Source: Paratractidigestivibacter faecalis (lineage in GTDB: Bacteria; Actinomycetota; Coriobacteriia; Coriobacteriales; Atopobiaceae). From it: DNA of 64,000 nt. Under the pieces are notes generated by a model that ran no database searches, had not been told where the DNA came from, and saw only the letters and a program-made list of their open reading frames with translations. The DNA is taken from assembly GCF_003416765.1 (NCBI RefSeq), contig NZ_QSNG01000001.1, forward strand, positions 1,390,742 through 1,454,741, written 5' to 3'. The number at the start of each line of letters is the position of its first letter. The stretch's first letter is position 1. Below are positions 7,045-15,397 of the stretch, in pieces. The translations under genes and the position numbers were made by a program.

Positions 7045-8433
7045 TTACTCTGACGCCTCGGGCGCGCCGCCGGCGGCGCAGGCGTCCTCCGGGGCGTCGT
7101 GGCCGGCCGTGGCCGCGCGCACGAAGACGATGCCCAGGACCGCCGAGGTGAGGGACCCCACGAGGATGGCGCACTTGGCGGCCATGACCTCGGAGGCGGA
7201 GGCAAACGCCAGGCCGGAGATGAGGATGGACATGGTGAAGCCCAGGCCGCCCATGATGCCCACGGCGGCCACCTGCACCCAGTCCATGTTCTTGGGGAGC
7301 TTGGCAAAGCCGATCTTGACCAGAAGCAGCGTCACCGAGATGATGCCGAGCGGCTTGCCCAGGACGGCGCCGAAGAAGACGCCGCGGGTCACCGGGTCCA
7401 TCACAATGGCGCCGAAGTCGGCGCCCACCAGGCGCAGCTGCGCGTTGACGAAGGCAAACAGCGGCAGGATGAGGAAGTTCACCGGGGTGGAGATGTAGTG
7501 CTCCATGCGCTGCAGGGGCGGCGTGACGTGGTGCATGACGCGCTCCACGCGCATGGCGGTGTGGGTGAAGCCGTTCTGGCCCAGGACGTGGAGGCCCTCG
7601 TCGTAGACCTCGTCGAGGTCCTGGGCGCGGTTCTGCAGCCAGTCGGAGAGGTCGGAGAGGCGCACGTCGGACTTGCTGGGCAGGGCAAAGGCCAGGATGA
7701 CGCCGGCCAGCGTGGCGTGGATGCCGGAGTTGTACATGCAGAACCACAGCGCCAGGCCAACCAGGGCGTAGGGCTTGAGCGAGTAGACGCGGGCGTGGTT
7801 TAAGCCCCACAGGACCACGATCACGATGCCCGAGGCGGCGCACCACGCAACGTCCGGGGACTGGCCGTAGAACAGGGCAATGACCACGATGGCCAGAATG
7901 TCGTCGGCGATGGCGAGGGTCTGGAAGAAGACCTTGGTCTCGGACGAGATCTTGTCGCCAAGGAGGGACACCACGCCCAGCGCGAAGGCGATGTCGGTGG
8001 CGATGGGCACGGCCCAGCCATGGGTCTGGCCGCCCCAGTTGAGCACCAGGTAGATGAGGGCGGGGAAGCACACGCCACCCACCGCCGCCAGCATGGGCAG
8101 GGCCGCCTGGCGCGGACGGCGGAGCTGGCCCACCGTCATCTCGTACTTGAGCTCGATGCCCACCAGCAGGAAGAAGATGGCCATCAGGAAGTCGTTGACA
8201 AAGGACTCCACGCTCATGGCGATGAGGTGCGTGCCGATGCCGATCTCGAGCGGCTCGCGCAGGAACTCCTCCACCGCCTCAAAGGCCGGTCCGTTTGCCA
8301 CCACGAGGGCCAGCAGCGCCGCGCCGACCATCACCGCCGCGGCTATGGTGCCGTTGGAGGCTATCTCGTGCAGGACTCCCCTGCGCTCGGTGCGCTTGAT
8401 GACCGCGGGCTCCTCGTAGATGCTCTGTGCCAT
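7045..8433 (-). CDS. nhaA: Na+/H+ antiporter NhaA
   Basis: A 462-residue NhaA-type sodium/proton antiporter with about 12 membrane helices. The ion-binding motif ALAIADDILAIVVIALFYG contains the paired aspartates equivalent to Asp163-Asp164, and ATDIAFALGVVSLLG carries the Asp133-like residue. 'LPLFAFVNAQL' and 'GKPLGI' are also family signatures. AAAGG lies before the ATG. It is 51 bases downstream of the DUF1836 regulator gene on the same strand, with a GGCGAGAAG/TCTCGCC hairpin between them. The joint arrangement suggests the regulator may control it. Confidence 0.95.
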   Translation of the reverse strand: MAQSIYEEPAVIKRTERRGVLHEIASNGTIAAAVMVGAALLALVVANGPAFEAVEEFLREPLEIGIGTHLIAMSVESFVNDFLMAIFFLLVGIELKYEMTVGQLRRPRQAALPMLAAVGGVCFPALIYLVLNWGGQTHGWAVPIATDIAFALGVVSLLGDKISSETKVFFQTLAIADDILAIVVIALFYGQSPDVAWCAASGIVIVVLWGLNHARVYSLKPYALVGLALWFCMYNSGIHATLAGVILAFALPSKSDVRLSDLSDWLQNRAQDLDEVYDEGLHVLGQNGFTHTAMRVERVMHHVTPPLQRMEHYISTPVNFLILPLFAFVNAQLRLVGADFGAIVMDPVTRGVFFGAVLGKPLGIISVTLLLVKIGFAKLPKNMDWVQVAAVGIMGGLGFTMSILISGLAFASASEVMAAKCAILVGSLTSAVLGIVFVRAATAGHDAPEDACAAGGAPEASE

Positions 8434-8454
8434 TTCTGCCTTTCTGTCAGTCGG

Positions 8455-8480
8455 CTGGCGAGAAGTGCCTCTCGCCGGGG
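8455..8480. terminator. GGCGAGA/TCTCGCC hairpin between DUF1836 gene and nhaA
   Basis: Seven-base arms GGCGAGA and TCTCGCC with a short loop, in the 51-base gap. On the minus strand it lies after the regulator gene and just before nhaA, so it may attenuate read-through. One arm is an exact GGCGAGAAGTGC word. Confidence 0.4.
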
Positions 8481-8484
8481 AGTT

Positions 8485-9048
8485 CTATCGCCGCTCGTCC
8501 TGGAGCGCGAGCGTCTGCTCGACGTAGACCTTTGCCGCAAGCGACGCCACGGCCGCCTCGAGCACGTGCGCGAGCTCGGCAGGGGCCTCAGTGAGGCGAG
8601 GCTCGGCCGCCGGGGCGCCGTCGCAGAAGCGCTGCGCCAGCGACTGCTCCAGCAGGGCCACGACCTCGTCATACAGCGCGGAGACGTCCACGTCAGACCT
8701 ATCAATCATACCCATCATGCTGGCGATCTGCCCTATGGAGTAGACGCGCTTCATGGCCGTGACAAACAGCAGTGACGCCACGTGGCGGCGGGTGTAGCGC
8801 TTGCGGCGCGGCGCCGGCACCACCTTCTGCTTGACGTAGTTGTTGACCATGGAGCCCGTGATGGCGACCTCTCCGGGGAGCATCACGGGGGCGAGCTCGC
8901 CGGCCACGATGGCCAGAACCTGGTCCAGGTAGAGCTCGATGCGCGGCAGCTCCGAGATGCGCGATATGTGAACGTGCGCCATGCGCTCAGGGAGCGGGAG
9001 TCGGGAGGCCTCCGCGGCCGCTGCCTCGTCTTTGCTGACGTGTGCCAT
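8485..9048 (-). CDS. DUF1836 domain-containing putative regulator
   Basis: A 187-residue protein of the DUF1836 family, which carries an N-terminal MerR-like/winged helix fold ('ELPRIELYLDQVLAIV', 'ITGSMVNNYVKQKVVPAPRRKRYTRRHVASLLFVTAMKRVYSI') and is believed to be a DNA-binding regulator. The C-terminal half is helical. It is divergent from degV, and the 135-base gap contains a perfect 7-base inverted repeat that is a natural operator candidate. nhaA lies downstream. Target and signal are unknown. Confidence 0.8.
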   Translation of the reverse strand: MAHVSKDEAAAAEASRLPLPERMAHVHISRISELPRIELYLDQVLAIVAGELAPVMLPGEVAITGSMVNNYVKQKVVPAPRRKRYTRRHVASLLFVTAMKRVYSIGQIASMMGMIDRSDVDVSALYDEVVALLEQSLAQRFCDGAPAAEPRLTEAPAELAHVLEAAVASLAAKVYVEQTLALQDERR

Positions 9049-9095
9049 GCGTGTGCCCTTCTTGCCGAATTGGCGTTGGTGTGTTCCTCATGCAC

Positions 9096-9112
9096 CTAGT
9101 ATCAAATACTAG
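9096..9112. promoter_or_regulatory. operator-like palindrome CTAGTAT-N3-ATACTAG
   Basis: A perfect inverted repeat with 7-base arms and a 3-base centre, A/T-rich in a GC-rich genome, in the divergent gap between the DUF1836 gene and degV, 48 bases before the former. Probably the autoregulatory site of the DUF1836 protein. Confidence 0.6.
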
Positions 9113-9183
9113 ATATAACGGTTATAGTCACTCTAGAAGGATACCCCACGCCCCCGGGCGCGGGCAGTCACGGGGAGAAACGC

Positions 9184-10044
9184 ATGAACCAGCAGCGAAT
9201 CTGCGTCATCACGGACACGGGCACCGACACGCCGGCGGACTTCTGCGCCAAGCACGACGTGCGCGTGGTGCCGCTGCGCGTCAACTACTCCGACGGCAGC
9301 TCCTACGAGAGCGGCGTGGACATCACCACGGACGAGGTCGTGGCCCGCTTTGGGCAGGAGGTGCCCAAGACCTCCCTGCCCTCCCCCGAGCGCATTGCCG
9401 ATGCGTTTGCCCAGGCCAAGGCCGACGGCTACGTTGCCGCCATCTTTGTGAGCATCTCCAGCGGCCTCTCCGCCACGTGCGAGACGGCCCGGATGGTGGC
9501 CCGCACCATGGAGGACTTCCCCGTGGCCGTGGTGGACACGCGCAGCATCGGCGTGGCCGCCGGGCTGGTGGTCATGGAGGCCGTGCGCCAGATAGAGGCC
9601 GGCGTGCCCTTCTCGTCGCTGCCCGTCATGCTGGAGATCACGGCCAAGAGCACCAGCGTCTTCTTTGCCGTGCGCGAGCTCTCCTTCCTGCGCGCGGGCG
9701 GGCGCATCAGCGAGGCCGCCTACCGCCTGGGCTCCGTGCTCAACATCAAGCCGGTCTTTACCTGCGACGAGGAGGGCCACTACGCCGTGCGCAAGAAGGC
9801 CCGCGGCTGGGGACGAGCCCTGGACGCCGAGGTGGCGCTCATCGAGGAGCTGGCGCGCAGGTACCCCAAGGTGCGCCTGGCCATCAGCTGCACCGAGGCC
9901 TGCGCGGACGCCTACCCGGAGCTTGAGGCAAAGCTTCGCCGCCAGGTTGACAACGCGGTGGAGATCGTGCGAAGCGACATCTCACCCGCGCTGCTGGTCC
10001 ACACCGGCCCAGAGCTCATCGGCCTGGCCGTCCAGGGGCTGTAG
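9184..10044 (+). CDS. DegV family fatty-acid-binding protein
   Basis: A 286-residue DegV/FakB-like protein. DegV proteins bind a single fatty acid and, where a FakA kinase exists, present it for phosphorylation in exogenous fatty-acid use. Signature stretches are 'ITDTGTDTPADF' at the N-terminus, 'TSLPSPERIADAF', 'ISSGLSATCETARM', 'VDTRSIGVAAGL' and 'RELSFLRAGGRIS'. Length is typical. GGGGAG precedes the ATG. It is divergent from the DUF1836 gene and ends at a strong hairpin terminator. Confidence 0.92.
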   Translation: MNQQRICVITDTGTDTPADFCAKHDVRVVPLRVNYSDGSSYESGVDITTDEVVARFGQEVPKTSLPSPERIADAFAQAKADGYVAAIFVSISSGLSATCETARMVARTMEDFPVAVVDTRSIGVAAGLVVMEAVRQIEAGVPFSSLPVMLEITAKSTSVFFAVRELSFLRAGGRISEAAYRLGSVLNIKPVFTCDEEGHYAVRKKARGWGRALDAEVALIEELARRYPKVRLAISCTEACADAYPELEAKLRRQVDNAVEIVRSDISPALLVHTGPELIGLAVQGL

Positions 10045-10088
10045 GCAGCCGCGGCGGGGCCTTGCCGCCGACGTCGTCCAAACGCAAG

Positions 10089-10130
10089 CCGCCCGGCGAG
10101 AAGTTCGCGCTTCTCGCCGGGCGGTCTTTG
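10089..10130. terminator. terminator built from an inverted GGCGAGAAG pair
   Basis: A perfect 15-base stem whose arms each carry one GGCGAGAAG word, a six-base loop (TTCGCG), and a T-containing run on the plus strand. It separates the convergent degV and mtnN genes and probably works in both directions. Confidence 0.85.
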
Positions 10131-10162
10131 TGCGGGGCTGCGGTGCGGCCCTGCGGCGGAGC

Positions 10163-10870
10163 CTACGCCATGAGGGCGCCGGCGACCATGTGGCCAACGA
10201 TGCGGGCGCAGTCGCGCGCGGCCTTCTCCTCGAAGGTGTTGTAGTCCACGACCTGGTCGGCGGCGCCAGGCTTGTCGGAGATGGCGCGGACGACGACGAA
10301 GGGGACCTCGTTCAGCCAGGCGGCCTGCGCGATGGCCGTGCCCTCCATCTCGCAGCACATGCCGCCGAAGCCCTCGGTGATGCGGTTCTTCTGCTCTGCG
10401 CTGGCGATGAACTGGTCGCCGGAGACCACGCGGCCGGCGTAGGCGTGGATGTCGGGCGCCACCTGGGCCGCGGCGGCAAGCGTGGCCTCGCGAAGGCCCT
10501 CGTCGGCCGGGAAGTTGATGGTGCCCACGCCCGGAATCTCTCCGGGACGGTAGCCGAGCGGCGTCACGTCGAAGTCGTGCCAGACGCAGTCCGTGGAGAC
10601 CACGAGGTCGCCCACGTCCAGGCGGTCGTCGAGCGAGCCGGCCACGCCCGTGTTGATGACGTGGCTCACGCCAAAGCGGTCCACGAGCACCTGGACGCAG
10701 ATGCCGGCGTTGACCTTGCCGATGCCGCACTGCACGACGACGACCGGCGTGCCGCCGAGCGCGCCCTCGCAGAACTCCATGCCGGCAACGCGCGTGACCT
10801 GCGCCTCGCTGAGCTGCTCCTTGAGGAGGGCCACCTCAGACGCCATGGCCCCGATAATTCCAACCTTCAT
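10163..10870 (-). CDS. mtnN: 5'-methylthioadenosine/S-adenosylhomocysteine nucleosidase
   Basis: A 235-residue nucleosidase that cleaves adenine from S-adenosylhomocysteine and methylthioadenosine. It starts 'MKVGIIGAMASEVALLKEQL', keeps 'VINTGVAGSLD', 'VSGDQFIAS', the catalytic 'CCEMEGTAIAQ' and 'VVVRAISDKPG' with its Asp. All positions and the length match the MtnN family. It lies immediately downstream of luxS on the same strand with about 60 bases between, giving the two consecutive steps SAH to S-ribosylhomocysteine to homocysteine plus DPD. Confidence 0.95.
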   Translation of the reverse strand: MKVGIIGAMASEVALLKEQLSEAQVTRVAGMEFCEGALGGTPVVVVQCGIGKVNAGICVQVLVDRFGVSHVINTGVAGSLDDRLDVGDLVVSTDCVWHDFDVTPLGYRPGEIPGVGTINFPADEGLREATLAAAAQVAPDIHAYAGRVVSGDQFIASAEQKNRITEGFGGMCCEMEGTAIAQAAWLNEVPFVVVRAISDKPGAADQVVDYNTFEEKAARDCARIVGHMVAGALMA

Positions 10871-10932
10871 GCAATGCCCCCTTGCGGTCCTTGGTTCTTG
10901 CGGTTTGGGGCGAGCGAGCGCCCCGTCTATTC

Positions 10933-11421
10933 CTACCCCTGCGGATACGTCATATGCGCATCGTCGATCTTGTACAACGTCTGCTCAAGGTAGCGGCGGG
11001 CCCACCAATGGGCGGCGTTGAGGTCGGCGTCGTGCCAGTTGCCGCACTCGGCGGGGTGGGCGCCGGGAATCTCGTCCTCAAAGTCGCGCGCGAACTCGAA
11101 GGCGCGCGTGACCAAGTCGATGACGTCGGCAGACTCGTACTTGCCAAAGAGAACCAGGTAGAAACCCGTGCGGCAGCCCATGGGGCCAAAGTAGACCACG
11201 CGGCTGGACCACTCGGGGTCGTTGCGCAGGAAGGTGGCGCCCAGGTGCTCCAGGGCGTGGACGGCCGCGGTGTCCATGACAGGCTCGCGGTTGGGGGCGG
11301 TCAGGCGAAGGTCAAAGGTGGTGATGACCGCACCCGTGGAGGGGTCCGCGTCCTGGCGGCTCACGTAGACGCCCGGCTCAAGGAGCAGGTGGTTGACGGT
11401 GAAGCTTGCGATGAGGTCCAT
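10933..11421 (-). CDS. luxS: S-ribosylhomocysteine lyase
   Basis: A 162-residue LuxS, which splits S-ribosylhomocysteine into homocysteine and the AI-2 precursor DPD. The zinc site is seen as HALEH (His55, Glu58, His59) with the third ligand in 'PAECGNWHDADL'. 'FGPMGCRTGFYLV' carries the conserved catalytic cysteine. The ATG at 11421 has AAAGGA upstream and gives the family's usual length; a longer reading extends into the mscS end and is rejected. Paired with mtnN downstream. Confidence 0.95.
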   Translation of the reverse strand: MDLIASFTVNHLLLEPGVYVSRQDADPSTGAVITTFDLRLTAPNREPVMDTAAVHALEHLGATFLRNDPEWSSRVVYFGPMGCRTGFYLVLFGKYESADVIDLVTRAFEFARDFEDEIPGAHPAECGNWHDADLNAAHWWARRYLEQTLYKIDDAHMTYPQG

Positions 11422-11479
11422 GGGCAGGTCCTTTCTGGACTGGTGGCGGCACCGGGCGGGCCCGGGATGCCGCCCGTTG

Positions 11480-12235
11480 CTACTGGCTGAGGGCGCAGGC
11501 GAGCCAGGGCCTTCCCTGGAGCGCCCGGGTGACGCGGTCCTGCGCCGAGGAGAAGACCACGCCCTCGTTGACGTGCAGGCGCACCTCTCCCTGCGTGCCG
11601 TAGGCCGTGAGCGCGTTGAAGACGACCTCCACGTCAAAGGCCGGGTCGAGGTCTGCGCCCAGGACGTCACGGGCCGCCTGCTTGCACTCCGCAGCCACGG
11701 CGTCGAGGTCCGCGCCCGGCCTGACGGCTATGGGGACCGTCGCCAGGCCCATGCCCCAGGCCGTGCGGTGCGTGAGCGAGGTCTTGTTGAGCACGGAGTT
11801 GGGGATGACCTCGACGTCTCCCGAGCGGTGGCGGACGGTAGTGCTTCTCCACGTGACGTCGGTGACCTCGCCGGTGACCGAGCCGACGCTGATCTTGTCG
11901 CCCGGCTTGATGACCTTGCCGGCCATGAGCGAGAGGCCGCTGATGAGGTTTGAGATGGTGTCCTGCAGGCCCAGCGAGATGGCCACGGAGGCCACGCCCA
12001 AGGCGGTCACAAAGCCCGAGGGGTCCATGCCAAAGACCGGCTGCAGGATGGAGAGCACCGCCAGCGACCAGATGAGCGCTCGCAGGATGTTGAGGAAGAT
12101 GGACGCGCTGGGCACGTCGCTGGCTTTCAGGACGCGACGGGCCAGGCGCAGCGCAAAGTGCTGCACCACCAGGGCCACCACCACGGCGGCGGCCACCGTC
12201 AGTCCCTTGGCGAGAAGTGCGTTGAGCTGATCCAT
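11480..12235 (-). CDS. small-conductance mechanosensitive channel (MscS family)
   Basis: A 251-residue MscS-like channel that opens under membrane tension. Three N-terminal transmembrane helices (about 8-28, 45-65, 74-104) are followed by the pore-lining stretch 'ALGVASVAISLGLQDTISNLISG', then the beta domain 'IKPGDKISVGSVTGEVTDVTWRSTTVRHRSGDVEVIPNSVL' and a C-terminal alpha/beta domain. The N-terminal codons contain one GGCGAGAAG word. It lies upstream of luxS with a 58-base gap. Confidence 0.9.
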   Translation of the reverse strand: MDQLNALLAKGLTVAAAVVVALVVQHFALRLARRVLKASDVPSASIFLNILRALIWSLAVLSILQPVFGMDPSGFVTALGVASVAISLGLQDTISNLISGLSLMAGKVIKPGDKISVGSVTGEVTDVTWRSTTVRHRSGDVEVIPNSVLNKTSLTHRTAWGMGLATVPIAVRPGADLDAVAAECKQAARDVLGADLDPAFDVEVVFNALTAYGTQGEVRLHVNEGVVFSSAQDRVTRALQGRPWLACALSQ

Positions 12236-12269
12236 GCTTTTCTCCCCTGCCGACGCGGGCGCGCTGGCC

Positions 12270-15029
12270 CTAGCTGACCTTCACGATGGGCGCGAAGCCC
12301 TTGAGGAGCTTCTTGGTCTTGCCCGTGCGGGTGAACTTGACCTCGATGGTGTCTCCGGAGACGCCGATGACCACGCCGGGGCCGAAGGTCTTGTGGGCCA
12401 CGTGGTCGCCCTTGGCAAAACCGTCGGAGGCAGCGGCCGCGCGCGGGGCGGCAGCGGGCGCCGCGACGTCGGACGCCTTGCGGGCGTGTGGCGCGATGGG
12501 CGGCAGGCCGGAGGCGCGGCGGGAACCAAAGGTGCCGGCCGTGGCGGACGCCGCGGCCGAGCGCGGGGCGCCGCCCGTGGAGCGGGTGCGCTGGCCGAAG
12601 ACGTGGCCGCCGTAGGCCTCGGTGCCGCTGCCGAAGGTGCCGTGGCGGTCTCCGCGCTTGGCGTTGTGGATGCCGCCGAAGCCCATGGAGCCCACGCCCA
12701 CGCGCGTGCAGTCCGCCTCGGGGATCTCCTGGAGGAAGCGGCTGGGCGGGTTGGTCTGGACGGAGCCGTAGGTGCGGCGCGTGGCGGCGTGCGTGAGGTA
12801 GAGCTTCTTGCGGGCGCGCGTGATGGCGACGTAGGCCAGGCGGCGCTCCTCCTCGAGCTTGGCCGGGTCGGAGTCGCCGAAGGTGGTGTGGGGGAAGATG
12901 CCCTCCTCCATGCCAGTGACGAAGACCATGGGGAACTCCAGGCCCTTGGCGGAGTGGATGGTCATCATCGTGATGGCGTGCTGCTGGCCCGCGAGGGAGT
13001 CAAGGTCGCTGCGCAGGGCGAGCCACTCCATGAAGGCGGGGAGCTTCTCGGCGGCCACGGGCGGCCTTGCGGCAGACCCGTCGCTGGGCTCGGCGCTCGC
13101 TGCGCTCGCTCGCTGAGGCGACTCGCCTTGCGACGGGTCTGCCGCAAGGCCGGCGGCCACAGAGGCTCCGTCCGCTGCCGCCGGGGGAGAATCGAGCGCG
13201 CCGGCGGCGCGGAGCTGCTCGAGGGACTCGAGGGTCTCCTGTACGTCGTCGTGGGTCTCATCGAACTCGGCGGCGACGCCCATGAACTCTCGGATGTTCT
13301 CGATGCGGCCCTGGGCCTCGTCGGAGTGCTCAGCCTCGAGAGCCTGGATGAGGCCGGCCTTGTCGACGATGGCCTCGACCACCTTGGCCAGCTCGCCCTC
13401 GAAGTGGCGGCCGGCCTCGATGGCGCCGGTGAAGCCGGCGAGCGCCTGGCGTACCTTTGCCGAGAGCAGGCCGGCCTCGCAGATGCCCTGCTGGCAGGCG
13501 GCGAAGAACGAGATGCCCTCGTCGGCCGCGAGCTGCGAGATCTTGGCGATGGAGGTGCTGCCGATGCCGCGGCGCGGGGTGTTGATGACGCGCTGGACGG
13601 CCACGTCGTCATCGGGGTTGCAGACGGCCTTGAGGTAGGCCATGACGTCGCGAATCTCCGCGCGGTCGAAGAAGCGCGTGCCGCCGACAATCTTGTACGG
13701 CACGCCAGCGCGCAGGAACATGTCCTCGAGGATGCGGGACTGGGCGTTGGTGCGGTAGAAGACGGCGATGTCGTCGTAGCTCACGCCCTTGCCGTGGGCC
13801 TTCTCGATCTCCCCGCCGATCCAGCTGCCCTCCTCGCGCTCGTCCGCGGCCTGGTAGACGCTGATCTTCTCGCCGTCTCCGGACGTGGTGAACAGGCGCT
13901 TTGCCTTGCGGCGGGAGTTGTGGGCCACCACGGCGTTGGCCGCGTTCAGGATGTGGCCGGTGGAGCGGTAGTTCTGCTCCAGGCGGACGGTGCGGGCATC
14001 CGGGTAGTCCTTCTCGAAGTCCAGGATGTTCTGGATGTCGGCGCCACGCCAGGAGTAGATGGACTGGTCGTCGTCGCCGACGACCATGAGGTTTCTGAAC
14101 TTGGCGGCCAGCAGGTTGGTGATGGCGTACTGGACATGGTTGGTGTCCTGGTACTCGTCGACGCTGATCTGCAGGAAGCGGTCCTGGTAGCCCTCGAGGA
14201 TGCCCGGGTTCTTGGAGAGCAGCTCGTAGGTCTTGACCAGCAGGTCGTCAAAGTCCATGGCGTTGGCCTTGGCCAGGCGGGCGTCCAGGGCGCGGTAGAC
14301 GCGGCCGGCGGCGCGGTCGGCCGGGTTGGTGGAGCTCTCCAGCTCGGCGGGACCAACCATGGCGTTCTTTGCCGAGGAGATCTTGGAGCGGATGCCGTTG
14401 ATGGGGAACTGCTTCTGGTCGATGCCAAGGTCGTTCATGATGCTCTTGACCAGGCGCTTTGAGTCATCGTCGTCATAGATGGTGAAGTTGGGCGCGTAGC
14501 CGATGGCCTCGGGGTCCTCGCGCAGCATGCGCACGCACATGGCGTGGAAGGTGCAGACCCACATGCCGCGCGTGCCGCCGGGAAGCAGGGCGCCCAGGCG
14601 CTCGCGCATCTCTGCGGCGGCCTTGTTGGTGAAGGTGATGGCCAAGACCTGCCAGGGACGAACGCCCTCGTCGGCGATCATGTGGGCGATGCGCATGGTC
14701 AGCACGCGGGTCTTGCCGGAGCCGGCGCCCGCCAGGACCAGCAGCGGGCCATGGGTGCACTCGACGGCCTCGCGCTGGGCGGGGTTGAGGCCGTCCAGGT
14801 CGAGCGCGGGCCGCGCCGGAGCGGGAGCCGGGACGTAGGCAGGCTCGGGCGAGGGGGCCGGGACGTAGTCCGCGGGAACCTCCAGGGCGGGTTGCTCCTC
14901 GTAGGCAGCGTAGTCGGCATAGGCGTCCATGGGCACCTCGTCGGCGGGGACGGGGGTCGGAGCCGAGGTCACGGGCTGTGCGGGCGCGACGGGGACGGCA
15001 TCAAAGAGTGACTGCTGGTTGTAGGTCAT
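12270..15029 (-). CDS. pcrA: ATP-dependent DNA helicase PcrA/UvrD
   Basis: A 919-residue superfamily 1A helicase for repair and replication-fork clearance. After an Ala/Pro-rich 75-residue N-terminus come the Q motif 'LNPAQREAV', Walker A 'AGAGSGKT', motif II 'DEYQDTN', motif III 'GDDDQSIYSWRGA', 'RLEQNYRST', and motif V/VI 'TIHSAKGLEF' and 'AYVAITRARK'. The C-terminal tail ends in the Tudor-like 'GDHVAHKTFGPGVVIG' module typical of PcrA. The start ATG has AAGGA upstream. An in-frame segment at 13062-13152 is a long DNA palindrome encoding a Ser/Ala/Pro-rich loop that family members do not need. Confidence 0.96.
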   Translation of the reverse strand: MTYNQQSLFDAVPVAPAQPVTSAPTPVPADEVPMDAYADYAAYEEQPALEVPADYVPAPSPEPAYVPAPAPARPALDLDGLNPAQREAVECTHGPLLVLAGAGSGKTRVLTMRIAHMIADEGVRPWQVLAITFTNKAAAEMRERLGALLPGGTRGMWVCTFHAMCVRMLREDPEAIGYAPNFTIYDDDDSKRLVKSIMNDLGIDQKQFPINGIRSKISSAKNAMVGPAELESSTNPADRAAGRVYRALDARLAKANAMDFDDLLVKTYELLSKNPGILEGYQDRFLQISVDEYQDTNHVQYAITNLLAAKFRNLMVVGDDDQSIYSWRGADIQNILDFEKDYPDARTVRLEQNYRSTGHILNAANAVVAHNSRRKAKRLFTTSGDGEKISVYQAADEREEGSWIGGEIEKAHGKGVSYDDIAVFYRTNAQSRILEDMFLRAGVPYKIVGGTRFFDRAEIRDVMAYLKAVCNPDDDVAVQRVINTPRRGIGSTSIAKISQLAADEGISFFAACQQGICEAGLLSAKVRQALAGFTGAIEAGRHFEGELAKVVEAIVDKAGLIQALEAEHSDEAQGRIENIREFMGVAAEFDETHDDVQETLESLEQLRAAGALDSPPAAADGASVAAGLAADPSQGESPQRASAASAEPSDGSAARPPVAAEKLPAFMEWLALRSDLDSLAGQQHAITMMTIHSAKGLEFPMVFVTGMEEGIFPHTTFGDSDPAKLEEERRLAYVAITRARKKLYLTHAATRRTYGSVQTNPPSRFLQEIPEADCTRVGVGSMGFGGIHNAKRGDRHGTFGSGTEAYGGHVFGQRTRSTGGAPRSAAASATAGTFGSRRASGLPPIAPHARKASDVAAPAAAPRAAAASDGFAKGDHVAHKTFGPGVVIGVSGDTIEVKFTRTGKTKKLLKGFAPIVKVS
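13062..13152. repeat. in-frame palindromic element inside pcrA
   Basis: Perfect 23-base inverted arms (inner part GGCCTTGCGGCAGACCCGTC) at 13062-13084 and 13130-13152 enclose a 45-base loop with its own AGGCGA/TCGCCT stem and a GCTCGC-rich run. It is translated in frame on the minus strand as an Ala/Ser/Pro-rich insert between helicase motifs. Confidence 0.9.
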
Positions 15030-15140
15030 CTGGCGGGGGTCCTTCTCGCTTGGTCTTATGCGGCCTACGAGTTTACCCGCCCCACCAGACCGATTGCAGG
15101 GCTGCGAGAAATCAGCAGAGGCGTGAGGCGGGGGCCGGCT

Positions 15141-15361
15141 GCGCAGAACTGACCTTGGTGTGAGGATTTTTGATTCTGTTGCGCAGAAGTCCGCTTGGTG
15201 TGAGCCCTTTTTGAGGGCTCTCCCAGTATCTCGAAAACGCCAACTGGGGTTTTGTTGGCGAGAGACGGTCAAAATCGCCAAACGAGCCAAAAACCGGCTC
15301 ACACGAAGGCCACTTCTGCACCAACTTTTGGAAAACACTCACACGAAGGTCAGTTCTGCGC
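15141..15361. repeat. nested inverted-repeat element family D, copy 1
   Basis: Four 23-24-base units: 15141-15164 and 15181-15204 on the left, and their inverted partners 15298-15320 and 15338-15361 on the right. The unit reads GCGCAGAAGTNNCCTTNGTG plus TGAG. The 93-base core between them has no coding potential. It fills the 368-base gap between the pcrA start and the U32 gene. A second copy is at 27017-27279. Confidence 0.88.
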
Positions 15362-15397
15362 AAAGGGCAACCCCGTAGCGACCCCAGGACCGCCGCC

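Noticed and set aside
8434-8484. A sodium riboswitch before nhaA
   Set aside because: Only 51 bases separate nhaA from the regulator gene, containing a simple hairpin.
12234-14462. A 742-codon open frame on the plus strand
   Set aside because: It lies opposite pcrA, is low-complexity in Gly, Ala, Val and Leu, has no family motif and follows from the codon bias of the real gene.
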